A stretch of DNA of 64,000 nt from Gemmatimonadota bacterium. GTDB taxonomy: Bacteria > Gemmatimonadota > Gemmatimonadetes > Gemmatimonadales > GWC2-71-9. The stretch is taken from NCBI GenBank assembly GCA_016704275.1, contig JADJAK010000005.1:62001-126000 (forward strand), given 5' to 3'. Each line of letters opens with the position of its first letter. Position 1 is the first letter of the stretch. A model generated the notes under the pieces. The model worked only from the letters and a program-made list of their open reading frames with translations. It was not told the DNA's origin and did no database searches. Both the position numbers and the translations under genes were made by a program. Positions 19,521-28,724 of the stretch are shown one piece after another.

Positions 19521-19571
19521 TCACGGCTGCCGGGGTATACGTTTCACCAGTCTTTCCCCCACGAGGTATCG

Positions 19572-20024
19572 ATGCGCGCCATCATCGCTCCAGCCGTCGT
19601 CCTGCTTGCGTTGACCGTCGGGTCCTCCGCCGCCGCCCAGTCCCAGAAGGCGGGCACTGCGTCGCAGGCGGTAGAGGAGTATATCCGCGCCGCGTCCGAC
19701 AGCAATCTGGTCCGCATGGGCCAGCTCTTCGGCACCGACAAGGGAAGCCTCATCGGTCGTCGTGTGGAAGGCACCGACAAGCGGATGATGATCATCCAGG
19801 CCTACCTCCACGGCGTCAAGGTTCGGGCGCTCTCCGAGGTGCGTGGCGCCAAGGACAATGAGCGGGTGGTCACGACCGAGATTGCCCGGGGCAGCTGCAA
19901 GGTCGTCCTGCCGGTGACGGCGGTCGAAAGCGGCAAGGAGGGGTGGCTGGTCCGGAACCTCGACCTCGACGCGGCCAGCAAGGTCAACCAGGCCTGCTCG
20001 AGTGGTGGCCGGCCCGGGAACTGA
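19572..20024 (+). CDS. Small secreted protein of unknown function
   Basis: A 150-residue protein with a clear signal peptide (AIIAPAVVLLALTVGSSAAAQ). The mature part (YIRAASDSNLVRMGQLFGTDKG, then a basic GRRVEGTDKRMM) looks like a small alpha+beta fold, reminiscent of NTF2/SnoaL-like secreted proteins; I cannot name a family. ATG at 19572 follows GAGGT. The gene is a single unit between divergent pdxJ and convergent mce. Confidence 0.75.
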   Translation: MRAIIAPAVVLLALTVGSSAAAQSQKAGTASQAVEEYIRAASDSNLVRMGQLFGTDKGSLIGRRVEGTDKRMMIIQAYLHGVKVRALSEVRGAKDNERVVTTEIARGSCKVVLPVTAVESGKEGWLVRNLDLDAASKVNQACSSGGRPGN

Positions 20025-20057
20025 TTCGCTCCCCGGGGCGTTTCCTCCGCGAGCACC

Positions 20058-20447
20058 CTACTCGGTGAGTTCGATCAGGACGCCGTCGGTGCTCTTGGGA
20101 TGCAGGAACGCGATCCGGCAACCGCCAGCGCCCGTCCGTGGTGTCGCATCGATCAGGGTGTAGCCCTGCGCCAGCGACGCGGCGAGGGCGGCGTCGAGGT
20201 CCGGAACGCGGTAACAGATGTGATGGATGCCCGGGCCACGCTTGGTCAGGAAGCGGCCAATGGGCGAGTCCTGGTGGATCGGCTCGAGGAGTTCGACCTC
20301 GGAATCGCCGAACTCCAGGTGCACGATCTTGGCCCCATCGGCTTCCTCGGGGCCCCGGGTCGGCACCTGCAGGACATCACGATAGAAGCGAAGGGCGGCA
20401 TCCACGTCCGGCACGGCGATGCCAATGTGCGCGATAGTAGGCTTCAT
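20058..20447 (-). CDS. mce: Methylmalonyl-CoA epimerase
   Basis: A 129-residue VOC-superfamily protein. It matches methylmalonyl-CoA epimerase, which interconverts the (S) and (R) forms on the propionate/succinyl-CoA route. HIGIAVPDVDAALRFYRDVL at 7-26, VELLEP, GPGIHHICYRVPD and a final IELTE place metal-binding His and Glu residues as expected. Divergent from trxA by 40 nt. Confidence 0.92.
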   Translation of the reverse strand: MKPTIAHIGIAVPDVDAALRFYRDVLQVPTRGPEEADGAKIVHLEFGDSEVELLEPIHQDSPIGRFLTKRGPGIHHICYRVPDLDAALAASLAQGYTLIDATPRTGAGGCRIAFLHPKSTDGVLIELTE

Positions 20448-20487
20448 GGTGGGAACCTAACATGACGGGTGCGTCAGGAGTGATGAA

Positions 20488-20817
20488 ATGAGCGGCAAGA
20501 CCGTGGTCGTGACCGATGCGACCTTTGCAGATGAAGTGACCGGGACCAAGGGTCTCGTGATGGTCGATTTCTGGGCGGAGTGGTGCGGGCCGTGCCGGGC
20601 GATCGCCCCCACCCTCGAAGCGCTGGCCGAGGAATACGAGGGCAAGGTGAAGGTGGCCAAGCTCGACGTCGACCACAATCAGCAGACCGCGATGAAGTTC
20701 AACGTCCGCTCGATTCCGATGATCGCCTTCTTCAAGGACGGTCAGCACGTCGATACCGTGGTGGGCGCGATGCCCCGCCCGGCGTTCGAAGCGAAGATCA
20801 AGCAGCACCTGGCCTGA
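20488..20817 (+). CDS. trxA: Thioredoxin
   Basis: A 109-residue thioredoxin with the WCGPC active site at about 31-35 (FWAEWCGPCRAIAP), the buried Asp in VDFWAEW, and cis-Pro in SIPMI. It is the general cytosolic disulfide reductase. ATG at 20488 follows AGGAGTGATGAA. A strong intrinsic terminator lies 17 nt downstream, so it is likely a single-gene unit with its promoter in the short divergent gap with mce. Confidence 0.96.
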   Translation: MSGKTVVVTDATFADEVTGTKGLVMVDFWAEWCGPCRAIAPTLEALAEEYEGKVKVAKLDVDHNQQTAMKFNVRSIPMIAFFKDGQHVDTVVGAMPRPAFEAKIKQHLA

Positions 20818-20834
20818 TCCAGGCCCCCCGACGG

Positions 20835-20878
20835 CGGCCCCGGCGAGATGACGCCGGGGCCGCTGTCGGCTTTCTTTC
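20835..20878 (+). terminator. Intrinsic terminator of trxA
   Basis: A perfect 11-bp stem CGGCCCCGGCG/CGCCGGGGCCG with loop AGATGA is followed by a T-rich run (TTTCTTT). It sits between trxA and rsmI. Confidence 0.85.
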
Positions 20879-20883
20879 CCCGC

Positions 20884-21732
20884 ATGACCTCCCCCGGCAC
20901 CCTCTACGTCGTCGCGACCCCCCTCGGCCACCTCGGGGACCTCTCGACGCGCGCGGTCGAGACGCTCGGCACCGTGGACACCGTCGCAGCCGAGGATACC
21001 CGGCGCACGTTGGGTTTGCTGGCGTCCATCGACGCCCATCCGCGACTCCTCTCCTACCACGCCCACAGCGGGGCGAACCGCGCCGACGCCCTCCTGGCGG
21101 TGCTGACCGCCGGGCGGGATGTGGCGCTGGTCACCGACGCGGGGACCCCGGCCATCAGTGACCCCGGCCACGAACTGGTGGCGGCGGCTCGCGCGGCCGG
21201 GCTCACGGTGGTCCCGATTCCGGGGCCGTCGGCGGTTGCGACGGCACTCTCGGCCGCCGGTCTCCCCGGGGATCGCTACCTCTTTCTCGGCTTCCTGCCG
21301 CGCAAGGGAGTGGAGCGGAAGCGACTGATTGAGCGTGCGGCCGGGGAGGCGTGGAGCGTCGTCTTCTTCGAAGCGGCGAATCGGCTCCCCGAGTTGCTCG
21401 ACGATTTGGCGGCGGCATGTGGCGCGGAACGCCAGGCGGTGGTCTGCCGCGAGCTCACCAAGCTGCACGAGGAGTTTCGCGCAGGAACCTTGAGCGCCCT
21501 CTCGGAACACTATGGGGAGACGGCCGCGCGCGGTGAGGTGACGCTGGTCCTTGCCGGTCGGGGCGATCACCACGGCGATGATGAGCCCGCCGCCGACCCG
21601 GCCGAGATCATGGCCGCCGTGCGCGACGGCCTCGCTGCCGGCGAATCTCGCAAGGATCTGGTCCGTATGGTGAGCACCCGCTTCGGCCTCTCCCGCAACG
21701 ATGCCTACCGCCTGGTCATGGACGAATCATGA
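20884..21732 (+). CDS. rsmI: 16S rRNA (cytidine1402-2'-O)-methyltransferase
   Basis: A 282-residue tetrapyrrole-methylase-fold enzyme. TLYVVATPLGHLGDLSTRA at 5-23, AAEDTRRT near 38, DAGTPAISDPGH near 86 and PIPGPSAVATALSAAGLP are RsmI signatures. ATG at 20884 is preferred to one at 20848, which lies inside the trxA terminator. Its stop overlaps the DUF4159 gene as ATGA, so it heads a long coupled operon. Confidence 0.93.
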   Translation: MTSPGTLYVVATPLGHLGDLSTRAVETLGTVDTVAAEDTRRTLGLLASIDAHPRLLSYHAHSGANRADALLAVLTAGRDVALVTDAGTPAISDPGHELVAAARAAGLTVVPIPGPSAVATALSAAGLPGDRYLFLGFLPRKGVERKRLIERAAGEAWSVVFFEAANRLPELLDDLAAACGAERQAVVCRELTKLHEEFRAGTLSALSEHYGETAARGEVTLVLAGRGDHHGDDEPAADPAEIMAAVRDGLAAGESRKDLVRMVSTRFGLSRNDAYRLVMDES

Positions 21733-22412
21733 TGCCTCGCGTCACCACCATGCTCCTCCTCGCCGTGGCGCTCGCGCCGCCGGCGTCGGGGCAGGTGGCG
21801 CGCCCCGCCGCCAGTGCGCTCACGATCGGTCGACTGCACTACGAGGGAGGCGGGGACTGGTATGCCAATCCCACGTCGCTTCCCAATCTGCTCGCCGCGA
21901 TCGAGGAACGGACGGCGCTGCCCACGGCCGGGGCGGAGCGCGTGGTGCGGCTTGCCGACCCCGATCTGTGGGATGTGCCGTATCTCTACGCCACCGGGCA
22001 CGGCAACATCAGCTTCAGCGATCAGGAACGCGCGACGCTGCGGCGCTGGTTGCTGCAGGGCGGCTTTCTCCATGTCGACGACAACTACGGTCTCGACCTC
22101 TCGTGGCGCCGGGAGGTGGCGAAGCTCTTTCCCGATCGCCCCTTCGTCGAAGTGCCGCTCGACCATCCGATCTACCATCTGGTCTATGACTTTCCGGCCG
22201 GCATTCCCAAGATCCACGAGCACGACGGCAAGCCGGCGCAGGGCTTCGGCATCTTCGTCGAGGGTCGGCTGGTGCTGTACTACAGCTATCAATCCGATCT
22301 GGGCGATGGCTGGGAAGATCCCGCCGTGCACAACGATCCCGTCCCGGCGCGCGAGTCGGCACTGCGGATGGGGGTGAATCTCTTCGCGTACGCCGTGGGA
22401 TGGGGTGGATGA
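21729..22412 (+). CDS. DUF4159 domain protein, secreted
   Basis: A 227-residue protein with a signal peptide (about residues 1-21, ending SGQ). The body matches DUF4159: LTIGRLHYEGGGDWYANPTS, LYATGHGNISFSDQERATL, LRRWLLQGGFLHVDDNYG and a C-terminal GVNLFAYA. The fold is thought to be class I glutamine-amidotransferase-like, without clear catalytic residues. Such proteins accompany DUF4175, TPR and MoxR-type genes in Gemmatimonadota and Bacteroidota. Coupled by ATGA overlaps to rsmI and to the DUF4175 gene. Confidence 0.88.
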   Translation: MMPRVTTMLLLAVALAPPASGQVARPAASALTIGRLHYEGGGDWYANPTSLPNLLAAIEERTALPTAGAERVVRLADPDLWDVPYLYATGHGNISFSDQERATLRRWLLQGGFLHVDDNYGLDLSWRREVAKLFPDRPFVEVPLDHPIYHLVYDFPAGIPKIHEHDGKPAQGFGIFVEGRLVLYYSYQSDLGDGWEDPAVHNDPVPARESALRMGVNLFAYAVGWGG

Positions 22413-25400
22413 GCGACGCCCCGCTCGAGCAGGCGCTCGACGAGGCGGCGCGCCCACTGCGCGGCTTGAGCGGGCTGGCCCGCGTGCTGCCCGCGATCGC
22501 GGCGGTCGCCAGCGGCGCGGCGTTGGTCGCGTGGTTGACCCGCGCCGGTGTGGTGGTGGCCCCGATCACGATTCTGGTCGGCTGGCTCGTGGCCCTGAGT
22601 CTGCTCGCCGCCGGCGTGATCACGGCGCGTCGCGCGATTGCGGCGCTCGGCCCCTGGCACGTCGCCGCACAATTGGAAGCCGATGGCGCGTGGCGGCAGG
22701 GCGCGCTGACGACGGTGCTCGACGGCAGTGTCGCAGGAACGTCCGACGTCCTCCACCGGGCGGCGGGTGTGGCGCGGGCGGAGGAAGTGCGCACCCGTGC
22801 GCTTCATGCACTGGGTCCCGCCCTCGCGACCGAGCGTCACCGCGCGCGCATCGCGTCGGCGATCCTCGTCGTCGGCGTCGTCGCCCTCGCGGTGGCACAG
22901 CCGCTGCGCGGCGCCCCAGCCCGACTCTGGCGGCCGGTCGAGGCGTGGCGCAGCCTTACGGCCCCGGTGCGGCTCACGGTCGCCGACAGCATCGTGGCGC
23001 GTGGCAGCAAAGCAACGCTACTGGTAGAGGCGGTCGGACAACGGTCCGCCGTCGTGGTGACCCGCAGTGCGGGCGAGGCGTGGCGCCAGGATACCATCGC
23101 GCTCGATGCGGATGGGCATGGCCAACTCGAGACGCCGCCGCTGGGTGCGGACCTTGTCGCTCGCGCCGAAGCGGGGGGACGAACCTCCGAAGAACGGACC
23201 GTCACGGTGCGCCTGCCGGCGTTCCTCGGGGCGCTGACGCTGACCGCGATCTACCCGCGCTACCTCGCGCTCCCCGACGAGGAACTCGCCATCGCAGGCG
23301 ACACCCTGGTGCTGCCCGAGGGCACGACGCTGCGACTGCGCGGTCGCGCCACCACGCCGATCGCCGGGGTGGTGCTCGCAAGCGGCACGATCGCGTTCCC
23401 GCTCGGTGTGCAGGGGATGGCGTTCGAGGGCTCGGTGCAGCCCGCGCGTGATGGCCAATACACGCTGCGCGTCGCCCTCCCCGGTGGCGGCGCGCTGGAG
23501 GGGGAGCCGCCGACGTTCGCGCTGCGGCTCGTGGCCGACAGCGCGCCGACGATTGACCTTCCCGTTCCGGGTGCGGACACGGTCGCCCCACCGTCGTTGC
23601 GACTGCCATTGGTGATTGCACTGGCCGACGATCACGGCCTGACGGACGCCGGCCTGGAGTGGCGCCGAGGGGCCAAGGGTGTCACCACGCGCCTGCCGGT
23701 GCCGTTGCCCACGGGCACCACCGATCGGGCGCTGCTTTCAAGCGCGCTCGACCTGGTCGCGCTCGGGCTGCGCGCAGGTGACACGCTCTACTACAGCGCC
23801 GTGGCGACCGACAACGCGCCGGCACGCCATCGTGGTCGCTCGCGGGAATTTCTCGTGCGGCTCCCCACCGAGAGCGAGCAGCGCGCGGCCAGGGCACAAC
23901 AGACGGCCACGACGGCGCGGGGCCTCGACTCGCTGGCAGCCGCTGCCAAGCAGGCGCAGCGGCAGACCGAGGACCTTGCGCGGGAGCGTCAACGCCCGGC
24001 CGGTGGCACCAGCAGCAGTGACTCCGATCCGCTGGCGCTCGAAACGGCACGGAAGGCGGAGGCGGCCGCGCAGGCGCAGAGCAAGGTGATGGACGACGCC
24101 GCGAAGTTGCAGCAGCAGGTCGATGCGCTGCGTCAGGCGGCGGAACGCGAAGGGCTCGCCGACTCGACGCTGGCCAAGCAACTGGGCGACATTCGCAAGC
24201 TGCTGGACGAGGCCATCTCGCCGGAACTGAAAGCACAGCTCGCGGAGCTGCAGAAGGCGCTGGCCGATCTCGATGCGCCACGGACGCGCGACGCCCTGCA
24301 GGCGATGGCCCAGCAGCAGGAGAAGACCAAGAACGCGATCGAGCAGGCGCGGGAACTCTTCAAGCGCGCCGCGCTCGAGACATCGCTCGCCACGATGGCG
24401 CAGGAGGCGAAGCGGCTCGCCGAGGCGCAGAAGGAAGTGGCGAAGCAACTCGGTGGTCGTGACAGCACCGCCTCGGCGGCCGCGGAACGCGCCCTCGCGA
24501 AGCAGGCCGACTCGCTCGCGAATGCCCTCGATCGGGCGGCGGAGAAGGTGCCGACCGCCGCGACCAAGGAAGGGCTCCAACAGGCAGCGCAGCAGGCCCG
24601 GCAGGCGCAACAGCAGATGCAGCAGGCGGCGCAGGCCGCGTCGCAGGGCGATCGGCAGGAGGCGCAGCAGGGCGGGGAACAGGCGCAGGCGAAGCTCGAT
24701 CAGCTCGACCAGAAGATTCGCGAGGAACGCGGCGAGATGCAGCAGCAGATGCGCGCCGAGACGGTGCGCGCCCTCGACCGCATCCTGGCGGAGACGGCAC
24801 GGCTAGCCGAGCGGCAGGTGGCGGTGGCGGACGCGCTGCGCCGCGGCGCGCTGCTCGCGCCGGTGCGCGCGGAGGAGGCGGTGCTCGCCGAGGGGGCCGG
24901 CAAGCTGGTCGATCAGGCCATCGCCGCCGGTGCGACCAACGCCTTGGTCTCGCCGCAGATCGCCGGGGCACTCGCCGCCGCGCGGCAGGCGATGCGCGGC
25001 GCCATCGATGCCGTCTCGACCGTGACGCCCAACTATCGCACCGCCACCGAGCTGGCTGGCGACGGGGTCGATGCGCTGGCGGTGGCGGCCTTCTCGTTGC
25101 TGCGGGCACGTGACAACGTCAGCGGCTCGCAATCCGGGAGCGGTGTCCAGGAGATGATGGAGCAGATGCAGCAGATGGCGGGGAAGCAGGGCAAGATGGC
25201 GCAGGACGCGGCCGGCATGATGGAGCAGGGCGAGAGCGGCATGCAGCAGATGCTGCAGATGGCGATGCAGCAGCGGGCGGTGGCGCAGCAGCTTGAGCGG
25301 ATGAAGTCGCAGGGGATGCTCCCCGGCGCGGGGTCCCTCGCCCAGGAAGCCAAGGAGCTTGCCCGGACGCTGGAGACGGGCAAGCTCGATCGCGAGACGG

Positions 25401-25664
25401 TGCAGCGCCAGGATCGACTCTTCCGCAAGATGCTCGACGCCGGACGCACGCTGCAGGGGTGAGGAGAAGGACGACGCCAAGGAACGGCAGAGTACCACCG
25501 CCACCGATGGTGCGCTCAAGCGCCCCGATGCGCTCGACCCGCGGCTCAAGAGCGGCGCCGACGACATTCGGCTTCCCGGATGGGAATCGCTGCAGCGACT
25601 CAGTCCGGATGAGCGGCGACGCGTCCTCGAATATTTCCGCCGGCTGAGCTCGGGCACGCCATGA
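22409..25664 (+). CDS. DUF4175-family membrane protein with Gln-rich coiled coils (3' end frameshifted)
   Basis: The continuous frame from ATG 22409 gives 1017 residues and stops at 25462. Two to three membrane helices lie near the N-terminus, then Ig-like domains (LTLTAIYPRYLALPDEELAI), then from about residue 490 a long coiled coil very rich in Gln, Ala and Lys, and a Met/Gln-rich C-terminal helix. Past the stop, another frame continues the family pattern: GEEKDDAKERQSTT, then LSPDERRRVLEYFRRLSS, ending at 25664 where it overlaps the next gene as ATGA. Removing one G from the G4 run at 25456-25459 joins the two, adding about 67 residues. I take the gene to run to 25664 with a frame error or mutation. 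Confidence 0.82.
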
Positions 25665-27415
25665 GCGGGGTGTTGCGTGCGGTGCTGATCGCCACGGCCT
25701 GCTGGGCTGGCAGCGCGTCCGCGCAACAGTCGCGCGTGCCGGCCGTCGGCGATGTCCTGGCCCGGGCAGTGGCGGCCGAACGTCGTGGTTCCGACACCGA
25801 GGCGGCTGCGGCCTACCTCCAGGTCCTGAGCGCCCAACCGGCATCGGGAGAGGCGTTGCTTGGCGCCGAACGGATGCTACAGAACATCGGGCGCGGCCGG
25901 GAACTGTTGCCGCTCGCCGTGCAAGCGGTCGCCCACGACTCCACCACGGTCGCGATCCTCTCCATGGCCGTCCGGACCTTTGCTCGTGCCGGGTTGGTCG
26001 ATTCCGCCAAGCGCTACGCGCTGCGGTGGTCCACCGCGACGCCCGGCGAAGACACGCCGTTCCGCGAGTGGTCGGATGCGGCGATCGAGGGCCGCGATGT
26101 CCGCTCGGCGCGGGCCGCGCTCGAGGAGGGGCGCAAGCGCCTCGGCGCGCTTTCGCTCGGCCCCGACTACGCCCAGGTGTTGCAGATGGCTGGGGACTAT
26201 GCGGCGGCGACCAAGCAATGGCTGGAGGTGCTCGCCGTCGCGCCCAGCTATCGCAATGGCGCGTTGGTGCTGCTCGGTCAGGCACCGCCAGCGCAACGCG
26301 GCGTGGTGCGCGAGACGATCCTGCGCGAGGGTGACATCTCGGCGCGCCGACTGCTCGCCTTGCTGCAAGTCCGCTGGGGTGACCTCGAGGCCGGCTTCGG
26401 GCAGATGCGCTCCCTGCTCCCGGCGGACCGGGCGCAAGGCGTCGCCTTGCTGACCGCGCTCCTCGAAGAGTTGCGTGGCCGAACCGATCCGCCGGCCCAA
26501 CAGGTTCGCGGCGCCGCGCTCGAGATCATCGCCTCTCGGCAGGATGGCGCCGCGGCCGCCCGCACGCGACTCGACGCGGCGAAGGCATTTGCCGACGGCG
26601 GCAACGAACGTGACGCCCGTCGATTGCTCGGCCTCGTCGCCGCCGATGCCAACGCACCCGCTGGCGCGTCGACGGGCGCCTCGGGAACGCTGCTCGGCGT
26701 GCTGATCGCCGAAGGGAAAGCCGCGGAAGCGGAGTCGGTCCTGGCCACGCTGGCGGGGTCGCTCGACTTCGACCAGCGCGACCAGGCGCGCCGACGGATT
26801 GCGATGGCGTGGGCCAAGGGTGGGCAGTTTGACCGGGCCGATGCGTTGGTGGTCACCGATTCGTCGGTGCCGGGCTTCGATCTGCGCGGGCGTCTCCGCC
26901 TCTATCGTGGCGACCTCGCCGGTGCGAGTGCGCTCCTCAAGGAGGCCGGTCCGTTCGACGATGATCGTGAACTCGCGGTGGCACGCGTCACCATCCTTGC
27001 GCTGCTGCAGGCGGTGGGGAAGGACTCGGTACCGGCCCTGGGCACCGCGCTGCTCAACCTCGAACGCGGCGATTCGGCCGCGGCGCTGCGCGCCCTGACC
27101 GCGCTCGCCGACAGCCTGCCGGTGGCCGGTGGCGCCGAGGCCCGACTGCTCGCGGGGCGGATCGCCGGTGCCCGGGGTGACACAGCCGCGGCCCGCGCGC
27201 TGCTGCTCGCTGCCGATACGGTCGCCGCGCCCTCGACTGCGGCGTCGGCACGCTTTGCCCTGGCCGAACTCGACGCGGCATCGGGCAAGGTGACCGAGGC
27301 GACGGAGCGGCTGGAACGGTTGCTGATCGAGTTCCCCACCAGTGCGGTGGCGCCGGAGGCGCGTCGACTGCGCGACGCGCTGCGGCGCACCGCCGTCCCC
27401 GGCGGTGCGGGGTGA
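25661..27415 (+). CDS. Secreted TPR-repeat protein
   Basis: A 584-residue protein with a signal peptide ending SASAQ (about residue 22). The rest is almost entirely helix-turn-helix repeats of TPR type, for example VLARAVAAERRGSDTEAAAAYLQVLSAQPAS at about 29-59 and a C-terminal repeat ending LERLLIEFPTSAVAPEARRL. No catalytic motif is seen; it probably acts as a periplasmic scaffold. It overlaps the corrected DUF4175 end (ATGA) and the next gene (GTGA). Confidence 0.82.
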   Translation: MSGVLRAVLIATACWAGSASAQQSRVPAVGDVLARAVAAERRGSDTEAAAAYLQVLSAQPASGEALLGAERMLQNIGRGRELLPLAVQAVAHDSTTVAILSMAVRTFARAGLVDSAKRYALRWSTATPGEDTPFREWSDAAIEGRDVRSARAALEEGRKRLGALSLGPDYAQVLQMAGDYAAATKQWLEVLAVAPSYRNGALVLLGQAPPAQRGVVRETILREGDISARRLLALLQVRWGDLEAGFGQMRSLLPADRAQGVALLTALLEELRGRTDPPAQQVRGAALEIIASRQDGAAAARTRLDAAKAFADGGNERDARRLLGLVAADANAPAGASTGASGTLLGVLIAEGKAAEAESVLATLAGSLDFDQRDQARRRIAMAWAKGGQFDRADALVVTDSSVPGFDLRGRLRLYRGDLAGASALLKEAGPFDDDRELAVARVTILALLQAVGKDSVPALGTALLNLERGDSAAALRALTALADSLPVAGGAEARLLAGRIAGARGDTAAARALLLAADTVAAPSTAASARFALAELDAASGKVTEATERLERLLIEFPTSAVAPEARRLRDALRRTAVPGGAG

Positions 27416-28704
27416 TCGATCGCCGCGATTTCTTGCGCGTCGCGCTTGCCGGAGGCGGGAGCGTGTTGCTGCCCCGCGGTGCCTGGGGAAGCGCATGGCC
27501 CGGACGTGCGTCGTTCCTGGTGCCGATGGACGATGCCCAGGGGGATCACCTCAAGGCGTACGGCGTCGCGTTCCGCGCCTTGGAGCGAGGCGAGAAGTCG
27601 GAGTGGCTGCTCAACTATCGCGGCGGCTCGTTCCTGATGCCCGCGAGCGACGCCGTGCAGCGTGACGCCGCGCTCTCCGGTGTGACGCTCGAGTCGGCGA
27701 CGGAGGGGACGGTCGCCGAAATGCGGGCGCAGTTGCAGGGTGGCAACATGGACGCTGTGCCGCTGGAGAAGGCCCCGCGCATGGCGGTCTACGCCCCACC
27801 GAACGCCGCACCGTGGGACGACGCGGTGACGATGGTGCTCGAGTATGCCGGGATCAAGTACGACCGCGTCTGGGATCCGGAAGTGATCGGGGGACGGCTG
27901 ACCAACTACGATTGGCTCCACCTGCACCACGAGGATTTCACCGGGCAGTACTCGAAGTTCGTCCTCAACTATGCCGGCGCGCCGTGGCTGCAATCGATGA
28001 TGGACTTGAATCGCGGCACGGCACAACAGCTCGGCTTCGCCAACGTCCCCGCAATGAAGCGTGCCGTGGCGCAGAAGATCGGCGGCTTCGTCGACCGCGG
28101 CGGCTTTCTCTTTGCGATGTGCACGGCAACCGAAACGCTCGACCTGGCCCTGGCCAGCGATGGCGTCGACATCGCGGCCGCCTACGCGGACGGCACCCCG
28201 ATGGATCCGCGCGCCTCGTCGCAGATGCACTGGGAGTCCGCGCTGGCCTTCCAGGGGGCCACGCTCGAGCAGTCGCCCTCGCTGGCCGTCTTCAGCGATA
28301 TTGACGGCCACCAGGTCAACGGGGTGGCCCGCCAGCCGCTCGGGGCGTTCACGCTCTTCAACTTCTCGGCGAAGATCGACCCGGTGGCCACCATGCTGGT
28401 CCAGAACCACCGGCAGGTGATCCCGGACTTCTTCGGCCTGACGACCTCATTCCGTCGGGACCGCCTCAAGCCGGATGTCGTCGTTCTGGGCGATGAACTC
28501 GGGGCACCGTGGGTCAAGTACATCCATGGGTCGCGGGGGAAGGGCACTTGGACCTTCTTCGGAGGCCATGACCCGGAAGATCCGCAGCATGCGATCGGCG
28601 ACGCACCGACTGACCTGGCCCTGCATCCGGGGTCGCCCGGCTACCGACTGATTCTCAACAACGTCCTCTTCCCTGCGGCGAAGAAGAAGGAACTGAAGAC
28701 CTGA
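27412..28704 (+). CDS. Tat-exported glutamine-amidotransferase-like protein
   Basis: A 430-residue protein starting at GTG 27412. The N-terminus DRRDFLRVALAGGGSVLL is a twin-arginine signal. The body has APPNAAPWDDAVTMVLEYAGI near 127, HLHHEDF, a GGFVDRGGFLFAMC motif near 224-237 with a Cys in nucleophile-like position, and FFGGHDPEDPQH near 383. This resembles a class I glutamine amidotransferase-like fold, sometimes annotated as asparagine synthetase B-like in related genomes. Function unknown. It closes the rsmI-DUF4159-DUF4175-TPR chain and abuts the DinG-like gene. Confidence 0.65.
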   Translation: MIDRRDFLRVALAGGGSVLLPRGAWGSAWPGRASFLVPMDDAQGDHLKAYGVAFRALERGEKSEWLLNYRGGSFLMPASDAVQRDAALSGVTLESATEGTVAEMRAQLQGGNMDAVPLEKAPRMAVYAPPNAAPWDDAVTMVLEYAGIKYDRVWDPEVIGGRLTNYDWLHLHHEDFTGQYSKFVLNYAGAPWLQSMMDLNRGTAQQLGFANVPAMKRAVAQKIGGFVDRGGFLFAMCTATETLDLALASDGVDIAAAYADGTPMDPRASSQMHWESALAFQGATLEQSPSLAVFSDIDGHQVNGVARQPLGAFTLFNFSAKIDPVATMLVQNHRQVIPDFFGLTTSFRRDRLKPDVVVLGDELGAPWVKYIHGSRGKGTWTFFGGHDPEDPQHAIGDAPTDLALHPGSPGYRLILNNVLFPAAKKKELKT

Positions 28705-28724
28705 ACGATCGCCTGTCGCCGGCA

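Noticed and set aside
25456..25664. TGA read as selenocysteine or a programmed frameshift in the DUF4175 gene
   Set aside because: No selenocysteine-insertion hairpin is seen and removal of one G restores frame; a sequence error or simple mutation is more economical.
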